Shown here piece by piece: positions 1-6,388 of a stretch of DNA of 10,837 bases. Position numbers and translations under genes: made by a program. The DNA is taken from contig SCSY01000021.1 of NCBI GenBank assembly GCA_004298625.1, positions 1 through 10,837 on the forward strand, given 5' to 3'. Under the pieces are notes generated by a model that worked only from the letters and a program-made list of their open reading frames with translations, was not told the origin of the DNA and did not search any database. How positions within the stretch are numbered: position 1 is the first letter of the stretch; each line of letters begins with the position of its first letter. This DNA is from Nitrospirota bacterium (GTDB lineage: Bacteria > Nitrospirota > Thermodesulfovibrionia > Thermodesulfovibrionales > UBA1546).

Positions 1-172
1 CTATAACTTTTTCTCTGTCTCTTTCTTTTACAAGGACATCCACATCTATCGTATCTCTTTGCACTCCCCAGAACCCCATTGCAACAGCTCCAATCAGCGT
101 ATAAGGGATATTATGTTTATCCAGTTCGAGGAGAATGGTTGTAATGACCTTTTTGAATTCCATAGAATACAT
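1..172 (-). CDS. Nucleotidyltransferase-fold protein, AbiEii-like, N-terminal fragment (cut by left edge)
   Basis: The first 57 codons are visible; the rest lies beyond base 1. The translation has the N-terminal signature of the polymerase-beta-like nucleotidyltransferase fold: a Gly-Ala-x-Ala turn (G28-A31), then GVQRDTIDVDVLV at residues 36-48, where D43 and D45 are the likely metal-binding acidic pair. This pattern is typical of the AbiEii/MNT-type families found in toxin-antitoxin and abortive-infection modules, but also of unrelated stand-alone transferases. The start at 172 is preferred over the ATG at 163 because GGTGAG lies 5 bases upstream of it. No partner gene is visible: the next gene upstream is accA, 183 bases away. 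Fold assignment is fairly secure; substrate and biological role are not. Confidence 0.6.
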   Translation of the reverse strand, partial: MYSMEFKKVITTILLELDKHNIPYTLIGAVAMGFWGVQRDTIDVDVLVKERDREKVI

Positions 173-204
173 TATAACTCACCGCTATTTTTTCTTCTGG
201 AACC

Positions 205-222
205 ATGTTCGTCAACGAACAT
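205..222. promoter_or_regulatory. Perfect 8-bp palindrome upstream of the nucleotidyltransferase gene
   Basis: ATGTTCGTCAACGAACAT is an exact 8/2/8 inverted repeat located 33 bases upstream of the start at 172. It could be an operator for a dimeric regulator or a small hairpin in the 5' leader. The half site TTCG/CGAA resembles pieces of SOS boxes, but the spacing does not fit a known LexA consensus. The symmetry is directly seen; an operator role is inferred. Confidence 0.4.
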
Positions 223-233
223 TCTACTGGAGC

Positions 234-252
234 TATAGATAATTAATCTATA
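234..252. promoter_or_regulatory. AT-rich palindrome with possible minus-strand -10 element
   Basis: TATAGATAATTAATCTATA is a 7/5/7 inverted repeat. On the minus strand it contains TATAGA (252-247), a fair -10 hexamer, with TTGCTA (273-268) 15 bases further upstream as a weak, slightly close -35. A palindrome covering the -10 is a common layout for an autorepressed gene. The promoter reading is weak; the symmetry is certain. Confidence 0.3.
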
Positions 253-355
253 AATAAGAAAAAACGATAGCAAGTTTTTGCGGTAATAAGGACTAAAAGC
301 GAAGGGGCGTAAAATATGGCAAAATTGTCCAACACTGCAGAATTACGGCGTTCTC

Positions 356-1330
356 TTATTCCCCTGTCTCAAAACTCCCAATCTTCCTGAGCCTCTTGTA
401 CCTGTCTTCTATAAGCTTCCCGGTTGTCTTGCTGCCCAGTTCCTGGGTGGATTTCAGAATTATCTCTAAAATATTTTTTGCCACTGCCGCGGGGTCTCTG
501 TGAGCGCCGCCGAGGGGCTCGGGTATTATGTCATCAATTATCTTGAACCCGATAAGGTCCTGCGCAGTCAGTCTTAGCGCATCTGCCGCCTTTGAATACT
601 CTTTTGAATCTATCTCCCCATTTTTTTTCCACAGTATAGCCGCGCAGCCCTCAGGCGATATAACCGAATAAACAGAATGTTCCAGCATATAAATCCTGTC
701 CGCAACTCCCAGGGCAAGCGCCCCTCCGCTGCCGCCTTCGCCGATAACAATCGCAGTTATGGGAGTTTTTATTCGCGACATCTCCATCAGATTTGTTGCA
801 ATTGCCTCTGACTGCCCGCGCTCCTCTGCGCCTATGCCGGGATAGGCTCCTGGAGTATCAATAAATGTAACTATGGGTTTTTTGAATCTCTCGGCAAGTT
901 TCATGAGTCGAAGGGCCTTTCTGTAACCTTCGGGCTGGGCTTGCCCGAAATTCCTGTATATCCTCTCTTTTGTGCCCCTGCCTTTCTGATGTCCTATGAT
1001 CATAATTGGCACCCCATTTATTGTTGCAAAACCGCCGACTATGGCAGGGTCATCGGCAAATCTTCTATCCCCGTGAAGTTCGATGAAATCCTCAGACAGA
1101 AGGTTTATGTAGTCAAGCGTATATGGCCTGTCGGGATGTCTTGCAAGGAGCGTTTTCTGCCAAGGGGTCAGGCCGGCAAATATCTCGGAACGCAGCTCTT
1201 TTGCTTTTTTCTCAAGCTTTTTTACTGCCGAGGCAATATCCATATCTTTCCTGCCGGAAAGAAGTTTGAGCTCCTCTATTTTAAGCTCAAGCTCTTCTAT
1301 TGGTTTTTCAAATTCAAGATAATATCTCAT
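356..1330 (-). CDS. accA: Acetyl-CoA carboxylase carboxyltransferase subunit alpha
   Basis: The protein is the alpha subunit of the alpha2-beta2 carboxyltransferase, which with AccD moves the carboxyl group from carboxybiotin on AccB to acetyl-CoA, making malonyl-CoA for fatty acid synthesis in the cytoplasm. It has 324 residues, the usual length. The opening LEFEKPIEELELKIEEL is the classic AccA N-terminal helix. Crotonase-fold signatures follow: GHQKGRGTKERIYRNFG, FIDTPGAYPGIGAEERGQ, GEGGSGGALALGVADR and YSVISPEGCAAILWK. The start is fixed by this N-terminus, but no Shine-Dalgarno sequence is visible because the upstream bases are a CAGTG-type repeat. It lies 83 bases downstream of dnaE in the same direction, the order also seen in E. 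coli, so co-transcription is likely. No convincing terminator is seen after the stop. Confidence 0.97.
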   Translation of the reverse strand: MRYYLEFEKPIEELELKIEELKLLSGRKDMDIASAVKKLEKKAKELRSEIFAGLTPWQKTLLARHPDRPYTLDYINLLSEDFIELHGDRRFADDPAIVGGFATINGVPIMIIGHQKGRGTKERIYRNFGQAQPEGYRKALRLMKLAERFKKPIVTFIDTPGAYPGIGAEERGQSEAIATNLMEMSRIKTPITAIVIGEGGSGGALALGVADRIYMLEHSVYSVISPEGCAAILWKKNGEIDSKEYSKAADALRLTAQDLIGFKIIDDIIPEPLGGAHRDPAAVAKNILEIILKSTQELGSKTTGKLIEDRYKRLRKIGSFETGE

Positions 1331-1335
1331 AAATA

Positions 1336-1373
1336 CAGTGCCAGTGGTCGGTGTCAGTGTCAGTGGTCAGTGA
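1336..1373. repeat. Two tandem 19-base CAGTG-type units in the dnaE-accA gap
   Basis: CAGTGCCAGTGGTCGGTGT (1336-1354) is followed directly by CAGTGTCAGTGGTCAGTGA (1355-1373), matching at 16 of 19 positions. Internally each unit is built from 6- and 7-base CAGTGN(N) pieces, so the array behaves like a degenerate short tandem repeat. It occupies the position where the accA ribosome-binding site would be expected. Confidence 0.7.
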
Positions 1374-1413
1374 TCAGTTTTTATTATTACCGATCACGGT
1401 TCACTAATCACTG
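1355..1413. repeat. Long imperfect inverted repeat at the dnaE 3' end
   Basis: The arm 1355-1376 is complementary, with a few mismatches and one bulge, to the arm 1391-1413; the loop is about 14 T/A-rich bases (1377-1390). The best-paired part is TGATC/GATCA next to the loop, with CAGTG/CACTG at the outer end. The dnaE stop codon (1414-1416) touches the outer edge of the second arm. In mRNA this would be a hairpin between dnaE and accA, possibly an attenuator, processing site or 3'-end protector. It lacks the GC-rich stem and immediate U-run of a standard terminator in the dnaE direction. Confidence 0.5.
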
Positions 1414-4400
1414 TCACTTATTACTGCTTACTATTCTTACTGCTCCTTTCCCCAACAAGCCTTCGAGTTTATCTATCAACGCCGCGCTGGGTTCTATCTG
1501 AAGCCCTGTGGCCAAAAATACCTGAGAGTCCTGCAACTCCATCTTAAGATATAAAGGGCAGCTCCCTGAGCTGTCCGAGAGCATTTGTCTTAAGCCTTGA
1601 AGATTTGGGCTGTTTACAACAGAATATTTTATACTAATTTCGCATTTTAAGCCATTTTTTGAGTTAATAGCATCTATCAAGGATATTTCACGGGATAACA
1701 GTTTTATGCCTTTTTCAGTCCTGTCTACCGTCCCCCTTACAATTACCGGGGTATCTTTTTTGAGCAGCGGCATGTTGCTTTTATAAAGGTCGGAGAATGC
1801 AATGGCCTCAATGTTTCCTTCTTCGTCCTCTATAGTGAAGTATGCCATTGTATCCGCAGTTCCGCGTTTCTGGAATTTCCTTACAGCGCTTATGACACCT
1901 GCGACCTGGACATCTTCTCTGTCAGCGAGCGCATCGAGCTCGGAGGTTCGTTTTATATGGAGGGCTGACAGCTTTTCCCGATATTTTACAAGCGGATGCC
2001 CGGTAATATAAAAACCAAGGGCCTCTTTTTCGTTTTTCAGAAGCTCGGCCTCGTCCCATTCCTCAGCCTGGGTCTCAGTCTCCGCAGGTTCTTCGCCGAA
2101 AATACTTTGTTGACCGGCGTGCCTTGAGCTTTTGCCGTTATTGTTCAGGATCTCATTTACTGCATTCATTGACACCGCCCTTGGAACCCCAAGGGAATCG
2201 AACGCTCCTGCCTTTACAAGGCCCTCAAGGACTTTTTTGTTAACCTTGCGCGAGTCTGCCCTTTCGACGAGGTCTGCAATGGACTTGAAGGGCCCTCCGC
2301 TGTCTCTTACTTCCAGTACCGATTCTATAGCAGCGCCGCCGACGCCTTTGACCGCCTCTAATCCGAAGCGTATGGAATTGCCGATTACCCTGAATTCCCT
2401 GCCGGAAAGATTTATGTCTGGAGGCAGGATGTCTATCTTCATTTTCCGGCATTCGTTTATTGACTTTACGATTTTATCCGTATCATTCATGTCAAGACTT
2501 AAAGTAGCAGCCATGAACTCTACGGGAAAGTGAGTCTTGAGATAGGCCGTCTGATAAGCGATGAAGGCATAAGCGGCAGAATGGGATTTATTGAAGCCAT
2601 ACCTTGCAAACGGCTCCATGGTCTCGAAAAGCTTCACAGCCTTCTTTTCCGGGTAACCTTTCTGAACAGCCCCCTTGATAAAGACCTCCTTTTGTTTTTC
2701 CATCTCCTCTGCCTTTTTCTTTCCCATGGCCCTTCTCAGGATATCCGCCTGTCCCATTGAGAAGTTCGCTATCTTGTTTGCTATCATCATAACCTGTTCC
2801 TGGTAGAGGATAATCCCGTAGGTCTCATCGAGTATTTCTTTGAGCTGCGGCAGGACATAGGTAATTTTTTTCTCCCCCTTTTTGCACTTGATGAAATCGT
2901 CTATCCACGCCATTGGTCCGGGCCTGTAAAGGGCTACAAGCGCGATAAGGTCTTCAAACCTGTTGGGCTGCATCCTGATAAGTATATCCCGCATGCCCTC
3001 GCTTTCGAGCTGGAACACTCCTGTTGTATGGCCGGAACTGAGCAGGTCATAGGTATTTTTGTCATCAAAAGGTATGGCATCAAGGCTAAGCGTTCTGCCT
3101 CCCTGCGTGATGTGCTCCAGCGTTTTCTCAATTACGGTGAGTGTTTTTAATCCAAGAAAATCAAACTTTAGAAGCCCTATTTTTTCAAGGGACTCCATAT
3201 CGAACTGGGTGACGATGCTTTCGTCGGAGGGGTTTCTGTAAAGAGGCGTATAATCCGTCAAAGGAGCCGGCGATATTACTACGCCTGCGGCATGGGTGGA
3301 GGCATGTCTGTTCAGACCCTCAAGCCTTATCGCAATATCAAGGAGTCCTTTCATGACTTCATCGTTGTCATAGGAGTGTTTTAACTGGGGTTCGAGTCTC
3401 AGAGCCTCTTCAATAGTTATCTTGAGCTGGTTAGGGACAAGCTTTGCGATTTTATCAACTTCGGCATAGGGTATATCCATTGCGCGCCCCACGTCCCTTA
3501 TTGCAGCCTTTGCAGCCATAGTGCCGAATGTGATTATCTGCGCTACATGGTCCTCGCCATATTTTTTTGAGACATAGGATATGACCTCTTCCCTTCTGTC
3601 CTGGCAAAAATCAACATCAATATCAGGCATGCTGATACGTTCGGGGTTCAGGAACCTCTCGAACAGGAGTTTGTATTTGAGAGGGTCTATCTCTGTGATG
3701 TCCAGGCAATAAGACACAAGGCTGCCTGCCGCAGAGCCGCGCCCCGGCCCTACAGGGATGCCCTTGCTCCTTGCATAACTTATAAAATCCCAGACAATAA
3801 GAAAGTAAGATTCATACCCCATTTTCCGTATAACATTCAGTTCGGTCTGAAGCCTTTCCTTATATGCCTGCGGAGCATTTTCCCCGAACTTTTTTTCAAG
3901 GCCGGTATGCGCAAGCCTTGATAAAACAGCATGAGGGTCCTCGCCGTTTTCTGCCGTGTATTGCGGAAGAAGGCTCTCTCCGAGTTTAAATTCCACATTA
4001 CATCTTTCAGCGATGGTTATAGTATTTTTTATCGCCTCGGGAACGTCTTTAAATATCTCTTTCATCTCCAAAGGCGATTTAAGATAAAATTCATCGGAAC
4101 TGAATTTCATGCGGTTCAGATCTTTAAGCGTTTTGCCTGTCTGGATACAGAGGAGGACCTCATGGGCCTTTGCATCGCTCTTTTTCAGGTAATGGGAGTC
4201 ATTTGTGGCGACAAGGCCGATATGCAACTCCTGGCCGAGCTCTATCAGTTTTTTGTTTACCTCTATCTGCTCCGGCAGGCCGTTTGCCTGTATTTCCAGA
4301 TAAAAATTATCGGGGCCAAGTATGTGTTTATAAGCAAGCGCCTTCTCTCTTGCCCTATCCATAAGACCTTTCTGCAAATAGCCTGGTATTTCTCCTTTGA

Positions 4401-4827
4401 GGCAGGCGGAAAGACCTATGAGCCCTCCGCTGTATTGCTCAAGGAGGTCCATGTCTATCCTCGGTTTGTAATAAAACCCTTCAAGGTATGCCTTTGTAAC
4501 CAGGGTAACAAGATTTTTGTAGCCTGCGTTATTTCTTGCAAGCAGTATCAGGTGAAAAGACGTCTCCTCATTTTCCGCAGTGCTCTTGTCAAAACGGCTT
4601 CCCGGTGCAACGTAGACCTCGCATCCTATAACCGGTTTTATGCCGGCCTTTGAGACCTGTTTATAGAAATCCACAGCAGCAAAAAGGTTGCCGTGGTCTG
4701 TTATTGCGATTGCAGGCATTCTGTACTCTTTTGCCTGAGCGACAAGCTCTTTTATCCTTATTGCCCCGTCTAAGAGACTGTATTCAGTATGCAGGTGAAG
4801 GGGGACATAATCCGAATGTTGGTGCAT
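1414..4827 (-). CDS. dnaE: DNA polymerase III subunit alpha
   Basis: This is the replicative polymerase catalytic subunit, 1137 residues with the ATG chosen here. An N-terminal PHP domain (about 5-280) keeps the metal-ligand set: H11/H13 in HLHTEYS, D44-H45, E70, H92, C142, D210 and H212. The C-family polymerase core has GPGRGSAAGS and PDIDVDF, with catalytic D402 and D404, plus D556 in KFDFLGL; E. coli uses 401/403/555. Near residue 830 is a helix-hairpin-helix (VKGVGG), at 906-910 a clamp-binding pentapeptide QQSIF, and at about 968-1045 an OB fold. An in-frame TTG at 4857 would add ten residues; the ATG is preferred because numbering and N-terminus then match the family, though its possible SD (AGGG, 12 bases away) is poor. 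The last codons (VRIVSSNK) are read from repeat-like sequence adjoining the hairpin before accA. Confidence 0.97.
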   Translation of the reverse strand: MHQHSDYVPLHLHTEYSLLDGAIRIKELVAQAKEYRMPAIAITDHGNLFAAVDFYKQVSKAGIKPVIGCEVYVAPGSRFDKSTAENEETSFHLILLARNNAGYKNLVTLVTKAYLEGFYYKPRIDMDLLEQYSGGLIGLSACLKGEIPGYLQKGLMDRAREKALAYKHILGPDNFYLEIQANGLPEQIEVNKKLIELGQELHIGLVATNDSHYLKKSDAKAHEVLLCIQTGKTLKDLNRMKFSSDEFYLKSPLEMKEIFKDVPEAIKNTITIAERCNVEFKLGESLLPQYTAENGEDPHAVLSRLAHTGLEKKFGENAPQAYKERLQTELNVIRKMGYESYFLIVWDFISYARSKGIPVGPGRGSAAGSLVSYCLDITEIDPLKYKLLFERFLNPERISMPDIDVDFCQDRREEVISYVSKKYGEDHVAQIITFGTMAAKAAIRDVGRAMDIPYAEVDKIAKLVPNQLKITIEEALRLEPQLKHSYDNDEVMKGLLDIAIRLEGLNRHASTHAAGVVISPAPLTDYTPLYRNPSDESIVTQFDMESLEKIGLLKFDFLGLKTLTVIEKTLEHITQGGRTLSLDAIPFDDKNTYDLLSSGHTTGVFQLESEGMRDILIRMQPNRFEDLIALVALYRPGPMAWIDDFIKCKKGEKKITYVLPQLKEILDETYGIILYQEQVMMIANKIANFSMGQADILRRAMGKKKAEEMEKQKEVFIKGAVQKGYPEKKAVKLFETMEPFARYGFNKSHSAAYAFIAYQTAYLKTHFPVEFMAATLSLDMNDTDKIVKSINECRKMKIDILPPDINLSGREFRVIGNSIRFGLEAVKGVGGAAIESVLEVRDSGGPFKSIADLVERADSRKVNKKVLEGLVKAGAFDSLGVPRAVSMNAVNEILNNNGKSSRHAGQQSIFGEEPAETETQAEEWDEAELLKNEKEALGFYITGHPLVKYREKLSALHIKRTSELDALADREDVQVAGVISAVRKFQKRGTADTMAYFTIEDEEGNIEAIAFSDLYKSNMPLLKKDTPVIVRGTVDRTEKGIKLLSREISLIDAINSKNGLKCEISIKYSVVNSPNLQGLRQMLSDSSGSCPLYLKMELQDSQVFLATGLQIEPSAALIDKLEGLLGKGAVRIVSSNK

Positions 4828-4947
4828 AGAAAATATTAACCCTATGAAAGCAGGCAAGTCAACCTGAATGCTTACTTAATATATATCTGTTTTGCCATAT
4901 GATAATACAACTCTATTAAATTAAAGATAGGGCACAGGCGTGTTTTT

Positions 4948-5040
4948 TTAATCTCCCTCCCCCAAAAACTCTCTCAGTCTTTTTACCATCCCGGTTTCCG
5001 TCCACTTTCCTATTGCCTAAAGCCCTTTTACACTATCCAT
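4948..5040 (-). pseudogene. Possible remnant of a short reading frame interrupted by an amber codon
   Basis: On the minus strand an ATG at 5040-5038 opens MDSVKGL, then TAG at 5019-5017, and the same frame continues for 22 codons, AIGKWTETGMVKRLREF followed by LGEGD, to TAA at 4950-4948. The stretch after the amber codon has protein-like composition and a second internal ATG at 4989-4987, which alone would encode 13 residues. No good ribosome-binding site precedes either ATG. The strand is strikingly purine-rich. It may be a decayed gene end, a recurring intergenic element or part of the dnaE leader; no family is recognised. The rest of the 4828-5134 gap holds the recR promoter candidate and AT-rich sequence with no other gene seen. 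Confidence 0.25.
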
Positions 5041-5041
5041 G

Positions 5042-5071
5042 TTGACAACGAAAGATTATAAACTTTATTCT
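5042..5071 (+). promoter_or_regulatory. Candidate sigma-70 promoter for recR
   Basis: A perfect -35 hexamer TTGACA (5042-5047) is followed after 18 bases by TATTCT (5066-5071), four of six matches to the -10 consensus. Transcription would start near 5078, giving a leader of about 57 bases before the recR ATG. A second TTGACA at 5108 is too close to the start codon to serve. Confidence 0.45.
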
Positions 5072-5134
5072 AAAGAGTGTCGCTTATTTTTAGTAGCCAG
5101 CTAATAATTGACAACTAACACCTGAAAACTCAAT

Positions 5135-5728
5135 ATGGCACAGGGCATAATAGAAAATCTCATAAATGAATTAACAAAACTTCCCGGCATAGGCAGGAAG
5201 ACTGCCCAGAGGCTTGCCTTTTTCATCCTCACGATGTCTGAAGAAAGCGCAAAGGGCATTGCAAAGGCCATTATTGATGTTAAAGATAAGGCAAGGTTCT
5301 GTTCACGGTGTTTCAATATAACGGAATCAGATATCTGCGACATATGCAGGGATGATGCAAGAGACAGGTCAAGGATCTGCGTTGTTGAAGAACCGAGCAA
5401 CATCCTTGTTGTTGAACGGGCAGGGACATTCAATGGTCTTTATCATGTGCTTTTAGGCTCTATCTCGCCTATAGACGGGATGACACCCGACAAGTTAAAG
5501 ATCAGCGAACTTGTGGAGCGTGTGAGACAAGATAGTGTTTCAGAAGTAATCCTTGCAACAAACCCGAATACAAAAGGCGAGATGACGGCGCAATATATAA
5601 AAGATAGCTTGAAACATTTTCCTGTGAAAGTTACCCGCATCGCGTACGGCCTCCCCATCGGCAGCGACATCGAATTCGCTGACGAGGTGACCTTGAGCAA
5701 GGCGCTCGAAGGAAGAAGAGAGATGTAG
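5135..5728 (+). CDS. recR: Recombination mediator protein RecR
   Basis: RecR works with RecF and RecO to load RecA onto SSB-coated single-stranded DNA during gap repair. The 197-residue length is normal for the family. In order it shows a helix-hairpin-helix (LPGIGRKTAQRLAF, about 16-29), a four-cysteine zinc finger (C56, C59, C68, C71), a Toprim domain starting at ICVVEEPSN (about 81-87), and the conserved C-terminal segment ending in RIAYGLPIGSDIEFADEVTL. The start is fixed by the family N-terminus, yet no clear Shine-Dalgarno sequence is present; the preceding bases are an A/C-rich low-complexity stretch. It stands alone, divergent from dnaE and convergent with the next gene, without the dnaX-ybaB neighbours often found beside recR. 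Confidence 0.97.
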   Translation: MAQGIIENLINELTKLPGIGRKTAQRLAFFILTMSEESAKGIAKAIIDVKDKARFCSRCFNITESDICDICRDDARDRSRICVVEEPSNILVVERAGTFNGLYHVLLGSISPIDGMTPDKLKISELVERVRQDSVSEVILATNPNTKGEMTAQYIKDSLKHFPVKVTRIAYGLPIGSDIEFADEVTLSKALEGRREM

Positions 5729-5742
5729 GTTAAAAAATCAAA

Positions 5743-6330
5743 TCAGTCAACATCGTCGTATTTTTTGCGGATATCAGCCAGTCTTGCCCTGTAAGTTTCG
5801 GCATCACCGTAATCAACGAATGTATGATAACGCGAATGGCGTCTGGCTTTTCCTGAGGCATGTTTGATAGGGCACCAGTACTGTTCTGTGCGTGCAGCGA
5901 CCTCTGTTGCATATGACATGAGGCCGTTGAAGTAGCTGCAATAATCACAGTTTAACTTTTCCATAAAATTCAGGTATTTTAAATAATGCCGGTCAAGGAC
6001 AATATGGTCTTTTCGGTTGACTTTGGGAATTTTATAGACAGGAAAGCATACTGCCTGATATATCCATATAGAGGCGTCAAAAATCAGACCCGGTATAATC
6101 ATTGTGTAGATTACCGGCGCTGATAATGCCGTAAGAAAAGAAGACCTTAAGATATAAAAAAACGATGAACCGGAAAGTTTCTTGTGTAATTCTGCAATCT
6201 CTTTTTCAAATATAACCCTGCCCTTTTTGACCTTATATTTTAATTCTTCCTCCTTGCGCCTCATCTCCTCCTGGACGCTCTTTTCCAGTTCCTTTATCTC
6301 ATCGAGAATCTCATTCAGCCTGTTGCTCAT
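5743..6330 (-). CDS. Conserved hypothetical protein: coiled coil, membrane segment and Cys/His domain
   Basis: The product has 195 residues; the function is not known to me. Residues 1-53 are highly charged and heptad-like (coiled coil). Residues about 58-97 are hydrophobic, enough for one membrane segment plus a second partial one. The remainder resembles a conserved domain I associate with uncharacterised bacterial proteins: PVYKIPKVNR, then LNCDYCSYFNG (C128, C131), RTEQYWCPIKHA (C153, H157) and HSRYHTFVDYGDAE. The CxxC plus Cys/His set could bind a metal, but this is inference. The ATG at 6330 is chosen because an excellent AGGAGGGG sits just upstream (6340-6333); an in-frame TTG at 6363 would add 11 residues but has no such site. 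The gene follows mtaD by 58 bases and converges on recR with 14 bases between the stops. Confidence 0.85.
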   Translation of the reverse strand: MSNRLNEILDEIKELEKSVQEEMRRKEEELKYKVKKGRVIFEKEIAELHKKLSGSSFFYILRSSFLTALSAPVIYTMIIPGLIFDASIWIYQAVCFPVYKIPKVNRKDHIVLDRHYLKYLNFMEKLNCDYCSYFNGLMSYATEVAARTEQYWCPIKHASGKARRHSRYHTFVDYGDAETYRARLADIRKKYDDVD

Positions 6331-6332
6331 AA

Positions 6333-6340
6333 CCCCTCCT
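6333..6340 (-). promoter_or_regulatory. Strong ribosome-binding site that sets the start at 6330
   Basis: AGGAGGGG on the minus strand, with its AGGAGG core 4 bases from the ATG at 6330, is close to a perfect Shine-Dalgarno sequence and rules in favour of this start over the upstream TTG at 6363. Confidence 0.75.
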
Positions 6341-6366
6341 GTGACAATATTCTTTGCCGCCAATAA

Positions 6367-6384
6367 TGCATTTTAAAAAATGCA
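6367..6384. repeat. Perfect AT-rich palindrome just after the mtaD stop
   Basis: TGCATTTTAAAAAATGCA is an 8/2/8 inverted repeat beginning 5 bases past the mtaD stop codon. In mRNA the central A/U pairs would open, leaving a six-pair stem at best, so it is a weak hairpin or weak terminator; an operator for the downstream 195-residue gene is an alternative. Confidence 0.35.
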
Positions 6385-6388
6385 GGCG

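Noticed and set aside
205..222. LexA/SOS box
   Set aside because: The palindrome has CGAA/TTCG halves, but neither the CTG-N10-CAG form nor the CGAAC-N4-GTTCG spacing is present.
1336..1443. CRISPR array
   Set aside because: Units are 6-7 bases or degenerate 19-mers without unique spacers, and no cas genes are nearby.
941..1501. 186-codon plus-strand open frame across accA and the dnaE 3' end
   Set aside because: It is antisense to conserved accA codons, reads through the repeat region and has unnatural composition; a shadow frame.
3931..4653. 240-codon plus-strand open frame
   Set aside because: It lies entirely antisense to the well-supported PHP-domain region of dnaE, has no recognisable domain and no ribosome-binding site.
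4828..4857. TTG start for dnaE adding ten residues
   Set aside because: The extra residues match no family N-terminus, and with the ATG at 4827 the catalytic residues fall one position from E. coli numbering. A weak AGG upstream of the TTG keeps it possible but less likely.
5108..5113. Second TTGACA as a recR promoter
   Set aside because: A -10 element at normal spacing would fall on or after the recR start codon.
6331..6363. TTG start extending the 195-residue protein by 11 residues
   Set aside because: The extension encodes the very strong AGGAGGGG ribosome-binding site of the ATG at 6330, which explains these bases better.
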